From: JALXCG01 sp026991065 [NCBI: Gemmatimonadota bacterium]
Lineage (GTDB): Bacteria > GCA-2686955
Length of the DNA: 5,793 nt
Reading direction: 5' to 3'
NCBI GenBank assembly: GCA_026991065.1
Contig: JALXCG010000468.1
Location: 1 to 5,793, forward strand
How positions within the stretch are numbered: position 1 is the stretch's first letter; each line of letters starts with the position of its first letter. Made by a program: the position numbers and the translations under genes. Below, piece by piece: positions 1 to 5,793 of this stretch. The notes beneath the pieces were generated by a model. The model ran no database searches, had not been told where the DNA came from, and worked only from the letters and a program-made list of their open reading frames with translations.

Positions 1-2275
1 CGTCCGGGTCGACCTCCGCGGTGGGATCCTCTGTGGCTTCGGTCAGCTCCAATGCGGTCCGCAGCAACTCCGCGCCCTGGTCGAATGCCATCGCCTCCAG
101 GGCTTGCTGCGCGGCCACTTCGGCGCAGTCTGAAGCGGCCGCGAATCGCCGCGCCGCGATAAGATGCGGCAGAGTGCTTTGCGGCGCTCGTGTCGCGCTG
201 TCGGTACTGATCAGGGCGCTGGCGATTCTGTCGTACAGGTGCCTGCGGGCTGCGTCGTCGAGCCGATTCAGCAACGCCGTGCGCACCCGATCGTGGTAGG
301 TCTCCACGGCGTCATCGGCGGCATTGCCGGAACTCCTGCCCAGGTGCGCCGCGCGCAAGTGGGCGAGGGCACGGTCGAAGCCCTTCGGATCCAGGCCGCA
401 GGCGATCCGCGCTGTCTCCTGCGCCAGCGGTGTCCCTGCGGCAGCCAGCACTTCAAGCAACTTACGGGATTCCGGGTCCAACTGTTCGACCCGCGACCAC
501 AATACATCGTCAAACCGCAGTGGCTGATCGAGTGAGCCGTAGTGCGTGACGTGGCGCACCATCTCCAGCAGGAAAAGCGGATGGCCACGGGTTTCGGCGA
601 TGATGCCGCGACTCTCCTCCGATGTGAGTGCCGGCCCCAGCAAGTTGATCAGCCGGTGGGCATCTTGCCGGCCAAGTTCGCCCAGGGGCAGGCGCACGAA
701 ATCGGCATTGCGGCCCGCGATGTCCCGCAGAGCGGGTTCATTCAGAGCTTCGCTGCGGACGACCAAGAGGAGCAGCAGCGCCGGAGCACCGCGCGGATGG
801 AGGATTTCGCGCAGAAGAGCGCGGCTGTCGTTGTCCGCCCAGTGAAAATCGTCGATGGCGATGACCAGGGAGTGCCGGAGGCTCAACCGCGAGAGCAACT
901 CGCGAAGAACCTGGAACACTCGCTGACGCATCTCGCGCGGGTCGCTTCGGTTGTCCCGGTCGGTCGCAGCTTCGGCAACGCCACTGACTTGGCGAAGGAC
1001 AGGAAAGACCTGCGCGAGCAGTCCGATGCCCGGCGGCAGAAGGGTACCGATGGTCTCGGTGGGCAGCGAGGCCAAATGGCGGGCAAGCGCGTCGATCACA
1101 CCATCCCATGCCTTGTAAGGAACACTCTCCCGCTCATAGCAGCGGCCGGCGAACAGAACCACGGCCGGCTGACTCTGTTGCAATCGGTGGCCGAACTGGC
1201 GGATCAGTTCGCTCTTGCCGATGCCGGAAGGGCCATCCACGACGATGACGCTGGGGTGCACTCCGGAACAATTCGCATGTGCTTGCTCCAGGAACTCCAG
1301 TTCGAAACCGCGTCCGACGAAGGGATGTCCCGGCAACGGTCCCCCATGGGCGTCTTCAGTGTCGCCGGCTGCTGCGTCAGACTCCTGGCCGACCACTTGC
1401 AGGATCTGATCGGCTCCCGCGCGAACCTCCGGATCGGGGGCCAGCAACGCCATGGCCAAAGCGCTCAGATCCGCGTCACATGCGGGTGCCGCTGATGCGG
1501 GAGAATGCGGCACCCGTGCGCTATGCGCGCTCTGCATCTGCGTTTCCCGGTCAGGCCACGGAAGATGCCCGGTGAGCGCCTCATAGAGAATGACTCCCAC
1601 GCTGTACCAATCCGTCGCCGGGCCAGGCTCGCCGCCGGTGAGCCGCTCGGGAGCCACGTAAGCGAGGGCACCGGCCTCCTCCCCGCGCTCCTCTGTGTGA
1701 CCAGGAGAAGACCCTGCGATCAAGCCCGGGTCGACAATGACCAGGCGGCCAGTCGTGGTGACCAGGACGTTGGAGGGCTTGAGGTTGCGATGTAGCAATC
1801 CGGCCTGATGGATGGCCTGCACACCGCGGGCGAGTTGGCGCAGCAGCGCGCGCAATTGTCCCGCATCACTTCGCGGCATGCCCGGAACGGCGCAGCCAGG
1901 GTGAAGTTCTGGTGCGGGAGTCACGTCCGCAGCGGTGGCCGCGCTCAGCGGTGGAGGAGAAGAGGAGCGAAGGTGGGCGAGAATCTCCTCGCCGTCGACC
2001 AACTCCATCGTGAAAAACCAAGTTCCGCCGGCTTCAAGCACCTCTTCGAGACGCACCAGGTTGCGGTGCTGAATCTCCCGCAGGGCCCGGAACCGTGCCT
2101 TGAAACGCAAGCTGGCTTCGGTATCCAGAGCGCGCAGGGTCTTGAGCGCCAATTGGCGCCCTCGGGTCCGATCGAAGACCGCGTACACCGCACCCGTGCC
2201 ACCGGCACCGAGCCTCTCCACCACTTGGAACCGGTCAGTTCCGGGAAACTCGTCCGAGCGCTCACGGTGATGCAA
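1..2275 (-). CDS. PknK-like Ser/Thr (pseudo)kinase fused to AAA+/STAND-type ATPase, 3' end outside window
   Basis: The minus-strand frame is open without a stop from 2275 to the window edge (758 codons). The start is TTG at 2275 (CAA at 2273-2275 on the plus strand), chosen because GGAG (2281-2284) lies 5 nt upstream and no ATG or GTG precedes the kinase fold in this frame after the previous gene's stop. Visible domains: protein kinase at about residues 15-245, with glycine loop LGAGGTGAVY (22-31), ATP Lys45 in LALK, HRNLKPSN (162-169), DPG (182-184), APE (208-210) and DWYSVG (222-227). A Pro/Ala-rich insert spans about 103-138. The ATPase starts at FVGR (319-322), with Walker A GPSGIGKS (348-355), the family-typical CYERESVPYK (379-388), Walker B LVIAIDD (470-476) and LLLLLVVRS (500-508). 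A helical TYHDRVRTALL segment (659-669) follows. Related proteins usually continue into TPR-like repeats, which would lie beyond the edge. Several catalytic residues of the kinase are substituted (HRD to HRN, DFG to DPG), so kinase activity is doubtful while ATPase function looks intact. The role is probably cytoplasmic signalling; the partner is unknown. Confidence 0.92.
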   Translation of the reverse strand, partial: MHHRERSDEFPGTDRFQVVERLGAGGTGAVYAVFDRTRGRQLALKTLRALDTEASLRFKARFRALREIQHRNLVRLEEVLEAGGTWFFTMELVDGEEILAHLRSSSPPPLSAATAADVTPAPELHPGCAVPGMPRSDAGQLRALLRQLARGVQAIHQAGLLHRNLKPSNVLVTTTGRLVIVDPGLIAGSSPGHTEERGEEAGALAYVAPERLTGGEPGPATDWYSVGVILYEALTGHLPWPDRETQMQSAHSARVPHSPASAAPACDADLSALAMALLAPDPEVRAGADQILQVVGQESDAAAGDTEDAHGGPLPGHPFVGRGFELEFLEQAHANCSGVHPSVIVVDGPSGIGKSELIRQFGHRLQQSQPAVVLFAGRCYERESVPYKAWDGVIDALARHLASLPTETIGTLLPPGIGLLAQVFPVLRQVSGVAEAATDRDNRSDPREMRQRVFQVLRELLSRLSLRHSLVIAIDDFHWADNDSRALLREILHPRGAPALLLLLVVRSEALNEPALRDIAGRNADFVRLPLGELGRQDAHRLINLLGPALTSEESRGIIAETRGHPLFLLEMVRHVTHYGSLDQPLRFDDVLWSRVEQLDPESRKLLEVLAAAGTPLAQETARIACGLDPKGFDRALAHLRAAHLGRSSGNAADDAVETYHDRVRTALLNRLDDAARRHLYDRIASALISTDSATRAPQSTLPHLIAARRFAAASDCAEVAAQQALEAMAFDQGAELLRTALELTEATEDPTAEVDPD

Positions 2276-2280
2276 GCCAG

Positions 2281-2284
2281 CTCC
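2281..2284 (-). promoter_or_regulatory. Ribosome binding site supporting the TTG start of the kinase-ATPase
   Basis: The minus strand reads GGAG, 5 nt before the TTG at 2275. No ATG or GTG is available in frame between the previous gene's stop (2328) and the kinase glycine loop. The other TTG, at 2296, has no such site. Confidence 0.45.
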
Positions 2285-2327
2285 GATTCTTCGCAAGCGT
2301 GGTTCGAATACCGCCCCGGCGAAGAAG

Positions 2328-2645
2328 CTACCGCGCTTCCTCGTCCCCCGAGTTGGCCTCGCGGACGGCTTTCAGTTTGTCCTGAATTCCTTGCTCTTTG
2401 TCGATGCGAGAGCCGAGACGAATGGTTGTGGAGATGCGGGCGACACCACGCTCATGCAGCGTGAGGTGGACTTTCTTGAGGGCGGCGAAGATGGTGTCAT
2501 AGTCGCCTTCGATGTTGGTTCCGTAGCCATGGAGAAGAACCGGGAGCCCGGTCTCTTCCAGAATTCTGTGCGCCAGGGCGACCTCTTGGCGCACCGAAAC
2601 CCGGCCGGTCATGGGAACCACGCAGATGTCTACAATGACTTTCAT
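2328..2645 (-). CDS. MTH1187/DUF77 family (COG0011) predicted thiamine-binding protein
   Basis: This 105-aa protein is close to the usual length of about 100 aa for the MTH1187/YkoF-like family, small ferredoxin-like alpha/beta proteins that form oligomers; some members bind thiamine or related ligands. Recognition rests on the N-terminal strand MKVIVDICVVP (1-11), the motif YGTNIEGDYD (41-50), the helix ending in KKVHLTLHERG (57-67), the strand RISTTIRLGSRID (70-82) and the terminal DKLKAV (89-94). There is no signal peptide or membrane segment, so it is probably cytoplasmic. No strong Shine-Dalgarno is visible before the ATG. It lies 79 bp after the hybrid histidine kinase and 52 bp before the kinase-ATPase gene, all on the same strand, so it may be part of an operon. 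No thiamine gene or THI-box riboswitch is visible beside it, so the ligand is inferred from the family only. Confidence 0.88.
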   Translation of the reverse strand: MKVIVDICVVPMTGRVSVRQEVALAHRILEETGLPVLLHGYGTNIEGDYDTIFAALKKVHLTLHERGVARISTTIRLGSRIDKEQGIQDKLKAVREANSGDEEAR

Positions 2646-2681
2646 GCAACCAGCATAGCGAAGCTGCGCCGGCGATGGAAG

Positions 2682-2701
2682 GGGGACTCAGCAGGGTCCC
2701 C
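2682..2701 (-). terminator. Possible weak terminator or attenuating hairpin after the histidine kinase
   Basis: The arms GGGGAC (2682-2687) and GTCCCC (2696-2701) are perfect complements around an 8-nt loop, beginning 23 nt past the histidine kinase stop codon on the minus strand. No T-run follows, so it is not a classical intrinsic terminator. It may only slow or partly end transcription, or protect an mRNA end, before the DUF77 gene. Confidence 0.25.
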
Positions 2702-2724
2702 GGCAGATCCTGCAATGGCTGGGG

Positions 2725-4137
2725 TTAGCCGACGGGTTGTGGCTCGTTTTGGGGTTGGCGCCACTTGCGCACGACCCGTGCCAGTGCTTCGGCATTGACC
2801 GGTTTGGTCAGGTAGTCATTCATACCGGCGGCGAGTGCTGCTTGATGATCGGCTGCTGTGGCTGCCGCGGTGAGAGCGACGATGGGGGTGTTGGCGACGG
2901 TGCCCGGTGACCGGCGCACAGCCGAAGTAGTGGTCGCGCCGTCCATGCCCGGCATGTGGCAATCCATCAGGATGAGGGCGAAGGTCTCAACCTCCAGCAT
3001 TTGCAACGCCTCTTCGCCGGATGCGACGGCCGTGGGGTGGCACCCCATGCGCTCCAGGAGACGCTGGAGAACCAGCCGATCGAGAGAATGATCATCGACA
3101 ATCAGGATCCGGGTTTCGGCGATCTGGTTCTGGCCGTTGTCGGCGAACACGTTCTCAAGGGGCGGCGCGGGAGTCGGTTGCTTGGGGGGCGCCACTTGCA
3201 GAGGAACCTCGAACCAGAAGCAGGCTCCGTCTCCGGGCTTGCTCAGAACGCCAATCCTGCCATCCATTCGCTCGATCCACTCCTTGCAGATGGCCAGGCC
3301 GAGTCCGGCACCGCCGTGAGTGCGCCGGTAGCTGGAGTCGCCTTGCGTAAAAAGACCAAAGATCTTCTCCTGCAGCTCTGGTGCGACCCCGATCCCGTGA
3401 TCCAGGACTTCGAAGCGCGCGATCAGATGATCCGGGTCAAGTGGATGGCAACGAAGACGAATCTTGATGGGGCCGGTTTCACTGAATTCGATCGCATTGG
3501 AAACCAGCCTTCCCACTACTTGGCGCAGCCGGGTTGCATCACAAAGGAGCAGCGGCATTGGCTCGTCGCCGGTGTCGAGATCGATCCTCAACCCTTTGCT
3601 CCGCGCGGCGTTTGTCATCATCGTGGCAACGCGGAGCAGCGTCGCGCGAAGATCCGTGGCGCGTAGATTGAGTGTGACCGCACCGGTTTCCAGTTCTGTG
3701 ACCTCCAGCACTTCATCGATGAGTCGGAGCAGTGCCGTCGCTGACTGGGAGATAATCTCGACATAGGAACTCTGTTCGGCGTCGAGTTTCGTGTCCTCCA
3801 GCACCGGGAGCATGCCCACGATGCCGTTCAGAGGTGTGCGAAGCTCGTGGCTCATGTTGGTGAGGAAGAGCGCCTTGGCTTGGTCGGCCGCACTCGCCTG
3901 CCGTCGCGCTTCTTCGAGTTCACTCTCACGGGCCGCGATCCGCGCTTCGATGCGCGCCGCCATCCGGTAGCCAAGCAGTAGGTTGGTTACTGCGACAAGA
4001 GCAACAATCGGGGCGACGTAGCCCGCTGCTTCCTGGTGCCACAGCATCGCACCAAGCATGACGAGTGGGAGCAATGTGGCAGCGGTCAGGAACAGACGAA
4101 TGCTCTGCCGCGCAGAGTTCACGCGGAGAGATTTCAT
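2725..4137 (-). CDS. Membrane-anchored hybrid sensor histidine kinase/response regulator
   Basis: This 470-aa protein is a two-component hybrid kinase. The start at 4137 is preferred over an in-frame ATG at 4233 because GGGAG (plus-strand CTCCC, 4146-4150) lies 8 nt upstream, and the extra 32 N-terminal residues look like noncoding translation (Arg/Pro/Cys-rich). Layout: two transmembrane helices at about 13-32 and 40-57 with only a few residues between them, a short Glu/Arg/Ala-rich linker (60-86, probably coiled coil), HisKA with [10 protein letters not shown] (96-105, phospho-acceptor His97), then HATPase_c with N box LVSNAIEFS (211-219), G1 DHGIG (246-250), F box LFTQGDSS (262-269) and G2 HGGAGLGLA (274-282). 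A Pro-rich linker (316-326) leads to a receiver domain with acidic pair Asp348/Asp349, phospho-acceptor Asp392 in [10 protein letters not shown], Thr423 and Lys445 in KPVN. All catalytic residues are present. No PAS, GAF, HAMP or large periplasmic sensor and no HPt domain is seen, so the stimulus and the output partner are unknown. It is probably the first gene of the minus-strand cluster. Confidence 0.95.
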   Translation of the reverse strand: MKSLRVNSARQSIRLFLTAATLLPLVMLGAMLWHQEAAGYVAPIVALVAVTNLLLGYRMAARIEARIAARESELEEARRQASAADQAKALFLTNMSHELRTPLNGIVGMLPVLEDTKLDAEQSSYVEIISQSATALLRLIDEVLEVTELETGAVTLNLRATDLRATLLRVATMMTNAARSKGLRIDLDTGDEPMPLLLCDATRLRQVVGRLVSNAIEFSETGPIKIRLRCHPLDPDHLIARFEVLDHGIGVAPELQEKIFGLFTQGDSSYRRTHGGAGLGLAICKEWIERMDGRIGVLSKPGDGACFWFEVPLQVAPPKQPTPAPPLENVFADNGQNQIAETRILIVDDHSLDRLVLQRLLERMGCHPTAVASGEEALQMLEVETFALILMDCHMPGMDGATTTSAVRRSPGTVANTPIVALTAAATAADHQAALAAGMNDYLTKPVNAEALARVVRKWRQPQNEPQPVG

Positions 4138-4145
4138 GGGCACTG

Positions 4146-4150
4146 CTCCC
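4146..4150 (-). promoter_or_regulatory. Ribosome binding site of the hybrid histidine kinase
   Basis: The minus strand reads GGGAG here, 8 nt before ATG 4137. This site decides the start: the upstream in-frame ATG at 4233 would add 32 residues with no family resemblance. Confidence 0.6.
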
Positions 4151-4221
4151 GAAGAAAGGAATCCCCGACAACCCCTGTCATGGGCGGCGGACCTGAGTGG
4201 CACCCCAGTGGGTCGACAAGG

Positions 4222-4235
4222 CCGTGCCGGCACGG
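4222..4235. promoter_or_regulatory. Perfect 14-bp palindrome, candidate operator
   Basis: CCGTGCCGGCACGG is identical to its reverse complement with no spacer. It lies about 85 bp upstream of the histidine kinase start and about 360 bp upstream of the divergent gene. A site for a dimeric regulator is plausible; a chance GC-rich palindrome cannot be excluded. Confidence 0.3.
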
Positions 4236-4336
4236 ACGATCATCCGGTTTTTGCATTGTTTCCGTTGCTCCACTTTTCTACCGATGTTGTGATCGGCCCC
4301 TGATGAGCGAGATCGACTGCACCGCTCCCCCGCTTG

Positions 4337-4355
4337 AGAGAAAAGGGCATTCTCT
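4337..4355. repeat. Small inverted repeat (hairpin) in the intergenic region
   Basis: AGAGAA (4337-4342) and TTCTCT (4350-4355) are complementary around a 7-nt spacer. No T-run follows on either strand, so it does not look like a terminator. It could be an operator or chance. Confidence 0.25.
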
Positions 4356-4542
4356 GCTCTGCTCGGCGTGGATTTGCACAGGAAATGAGCGTGCCTGGCA
4401 TGGGGATTCGTATGCGCAGGAAAACTTTGATGAAATATCGTCACCCCTCTTCCGTGCTTGGGGTGGAATGCTATCCTTGATCCACAACTCAATCGAGTGG
4501 AATCGCACGACAGGCTCCCGGTGTTCGGCGGGGCCTGGATTG

Positions 4543-4563
4543 CGCAGTACGCAGTGCGCAGTG
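4543..4563 (+). repeat. Three tandem heptamers upstream of the membrane protein gene
   Basis: The sequence reads CGCAGTA, CGCAGTG, CGCAGTG without gaps, ending 34 bp before ATG 4598. Adjacent seven-base copies in a promoter-proximal position could bind a regulator or be a small slippage-prone repeat. The copy number is low. Confidence 0.5.
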
Positions 4564-4597
4564 GCTGCGGAGGCGGCAAGGGGGCTGACGAGAGAGC

Positions 4598-5793
4598 ATG
4601 GCTGCAATCGGGGAACAAGAACTGTCAATGGGCGATGGGGGGGCGCGTGCGAGCCGGTCAAGGCTGGGGCCGGCTGTGGCGCTGGCATTGCTGCTGGTTG
4701 CCGTGACACTGCCGGGGTGGCTCTTGCGTGGGGAGTTGAGCGCGCCTCCCGATCTCAATGACACGCTGGTGCACCAGGCTTTGACAGCAGCGGTTCTGGA
4801 TGAATGGGAGGCGGGCAGAAGCGGACTGGACCCTTGGATCGGGGATTGGGCGTTCGGCTATCCTGTGCTGCATCACTATCAACCGGGCGCCTACTGGCTG
4901 ACTGCCGCGTTTGTGCGCCTGCTGCCGGGAGAGGTCAGCGTTGCGCAGGCGGTGGACTGGCTGACCTGGGGGCTGCAGACCTTCTTTCCGCTGCTGATTT
5001 GCGCCACGGTCGGTTGGCTGGGACTTGGCTGGGTGGAGGCGGTTGCCGCCGCCCTGCTGGCGACGCTGGTTTCGTCTCCCGGTCTCTATGGATGGGAATT
5101 CGGATCATTTGGTTGGGGTGGTTCGGGGCTCTATGCGCAGTTGGTCGCGACCTGGTTCTTCGTGCCGGCGCTGGCGGCGGGATACCGGGCACTGCGGGGC
5201 GCGGGACGGGTGTGGCCGGCGGCTCTGCTTCTGGCGCTGACCGCGCTGTGCCACCTGATCTATGGCTACATGGCGGCGATTGCGCTGCTCGGTTTGCTCC
5301 TGCCGCGAACCGCCCAGTTGCGGCGCCTGGCCGGGCTCTACATCGGAACCGCTCTCTTGACCGCGTTTTTTGTCATCCCCTTCCTGCTGGATCGAGAGTT
5401 TGTTCTCCACAGTCGCTGGGAGCCGGCATGGAAATGGGCATCTTTCGGTTGGGCGCGGGCCTGGAATCTCCTGGCCAGCGGTGACCTTTTTGACGCCGGC
5501 AAGTTCTCTCTGGCCGGACGGGAATTGGTGCGACCGCCGATCATCCTGTTGCTCGCCGCGGTTGGAACCTGGGTGGGTCGCCGCCAGGCGGCGTTTCGCT
5601 TCCTGGGGGCGACGGCCGCGTTTTGGTTCGCGGTCTTTCTCGGCCGTGACACCTGGGGGCGCCTGCTGCTCTTGTTGCCATTCTCGAGCGAACTGCATCT
5701 GCACCGCATGGTGGGACCGGCGCAAGTGCTGGTCGCTGTGGCGGCCGGCACCGGACTAGTGGGGCTGCTTCGCTGGTCGCGACAAGCCGGGGA
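4598..5793 (+). CDS. Polytopic membrane protein, PTPS-related/GT-C glycosyltransferase-like, 3' end outside window
   Basis: An open plus-strand frame of 398 codons runs from ATG 4598 to the edge without a stop. The start is preceded by a purine-rich GAGAGAG just upstream; ATG 4628 is a weaker alternative. The protein is hydrophobic and Trp-rich, with one transmembrane helix near 23-43 and further likely helices at about 122-144, 146-164, 178-200, 207-235, 245-264, 314-327, 333-348 and 374-391. The first long loop carries PPDLNDTLVH (50-59), whose acidic residues sit where GT-C-fold enzymes keep catalytic Asp, followed by FGYPVLHHYQPGAYW (86-100). Later come LCHLIYGYMA (217-226), LTAFFVIPFL (254-263) and LHRMVGPAQVL (368-378). 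This pattern resembles proteins annotated as 6-pyruvoyl-tetrahydropterin synthase-related membrane proteins, which despite the name look like lipid-linked-sugar glycosyltransferases. Function is inferred from topology and these motifs only; any multi-pass glycan or polymer assembly protein is possible. It is divergent from the histidine kinase gene. Confidence 0.85.
   Translation, partial: MAAIGEQELSMGDGGARASRSRLGPAVALALLLVAVTLPGWLLRGELSAPPDLNDTLVHQALTAAVLDEWEAGRSGLDPWIGDWAFGYPVLHHYQPGAYWLTAAFVRLLPGEVSVAQAVDWLTWGLQTFFPLLICATVGWLGLGWVEAVAAALLATLVSSPGLYGWEFGSFGWGGSGLYAQLVATWFFVPALAAGYRALRGAGRVWPAALLLALTALCHLIYGYMAAIALLGLLLPRTAQLRRLAGLYIGTALLTAFFVIPFLLDREFVLHSRWEPAWKWASFGWARAWNLLASGDLFDAGKFSLAGRELVRPPIILLLAAVGTWVGRRQAAFRFLGATAAFWFAVFLGRDTWGRLLLLLPFSSELHLHRMVGPAQVLVAVAAGTGLVGLLRWSRQAG

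Larger units (their letters stand above)
4138..4597. other. Divergent intergenic region without a convincing gene
   Basis: About 460 bp separate the start of the histidine kinase gene from the start of the membrane protein gene. Short open frames cross it on both strands, but their translations are Cys/Arg/Ser-rich, show no family resemblance and lack good ribosome sites. The middle (about 4240-4500) looks richer in A and T than the flanking genes, which fits regulatory DNA. It should hold promoters for both directions, but I see no close match to a sigma-70 or sigma-54 promoter. Distinct structures in it are a 14-bp palindrome, a small hairpin and a heptamer tandem repeat, listed separately. 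Confidence 0.7.

Noticed and set aside
542-1495. Long plus-strand open frame of 317 codons
   Set aside because: It is antisense to the ATPase part of the minus-strand gene, whose Walker A, Walker B and CYERESVPYK motifs lie in this span. The plus-strand translation resembles no family and is a by-product of GC-rich codon use.
1808-2464. Plus-strand open frame of 218 codons
   Set aside because: It is antisense to the kinase domain and crosses the end of the DUF77 gene. No recognisable motif or ribosome site is present.
2646-2690. Possible promoter before the DUF77 gene (TTCCAT, 17 nt, TATGCT on the minus strand)
   Set aside because: The spacing is right, but the -35 element matches the sigma-70 consensus poorly, so it is not better than chance in this region.
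2956-3666. Plus-strand open frame of 236 codons
   Set aside because: It is antisense to the HATPase and receiver parts of the histidine kinase, whose motifs are unmistakable.
4281-4296. Inverted repeat CCGAT / ATCGG with 6-nt spacer
   Set aside because: The arms are only 5 bp and there is no supporting context such as a T-run or promoter element, so chance is the simplest explanation.
4036-4761. Plus-strand open frame of 241 codons across the intergenic region
   Set aside because: It begins antisense to the histidine kinase transmembrane region and ends inside the membrane protein gene in another frame. Its Cys/Arg/Ser-rich translation has no family resemblance.
4804-5484. Plus-strand open frame of 226 codons (Gly/Ala/Arg-rich)
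   Set aside because: It lies in a different frame inside the membrane protein gene, where the frame from 4598 gives a coherent polytopic protein running to the edge.
5105-5725. Minus-strand open frame of 206 codons (Gln/Arg/Glu-rich)
   Set aside because: It is antisense to hydrophobic transmembrane codons, which gives a typical charged, low-complexity shadow.

Overview
The window comes from a GC-rich bacterial chromosome. It holds three genes on the minus strand, a divergent intergenic region of about 460 bp, and one gene on the plus strand; both end genes run off the window. The organism cannot be named from this sequence. Long Ser/Thr kinase-AAA+ fusions of the PknK-like type, sensor-poor hybrid histidine kinases and an apparent TTG start are common in large-genome bacteria such as Planctomycetota, Acidobacteriota and Myxococcota, so one of these or a related lineage is a reasonable guess. 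I see no mobile element, tRNA, rRNA or CRISPR array.

Minus strand, in the direction of transcription. (1) A membrane-anchored hybrid histidine kinase/response regulator (about 4137 to 2725, 470 aa) has two transmembrane helices, intact HisKA and HATPase motifs and a complete receiver domain, but no recognisable sensor domain. (2) A 105-aa MTH1187/DUF77-type (COG0011) predicted thiamine-binding protein lies at 2645 to 2328. (3) A PknK-like protein kinase fused to an AAA+/STAND-type ATPase starts at about 2275 and leaves the window at position 1 still open (758 codons visible). The gaps are 79 and 52 bp, so the three could be co-transcribed, though a weak hairpin lies in the first gap.

The most notable observation is that the kinase domain of gene 3 looks catalytically degenerate. 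The HRD motif reads HRN, DFG reads DPG, the activation-segment GT reads GA and the usual alpha-C Glu position reads Arg. The ATP-binding Lys, the glycine loop, the KPSN Asn, the APE motif and both Walker motifs of the ATPase are intact. This predicts a pseudokinase module on a working nucleotide-dependent switch.

Positions 4138-4597 separate the divergent genes. I find no convincing gene there, but it contains a perfect 14-bp palindrome (4222-4235), a small hairpin (4337-4355) and three tandem heptamers (4543-4563) just upstream of the plus-strand gene. That gene (4598 to the right edge) encodes a polytopic, Trp-rich membrane protein resembling the 6-pyruvoyl-tetrahydropterin-synthase-related/GT-C-like family. 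The visible genes suggest a signalling cluster next to a cell-envelope glycosylation-type gene; a functional link between the two is not shown.
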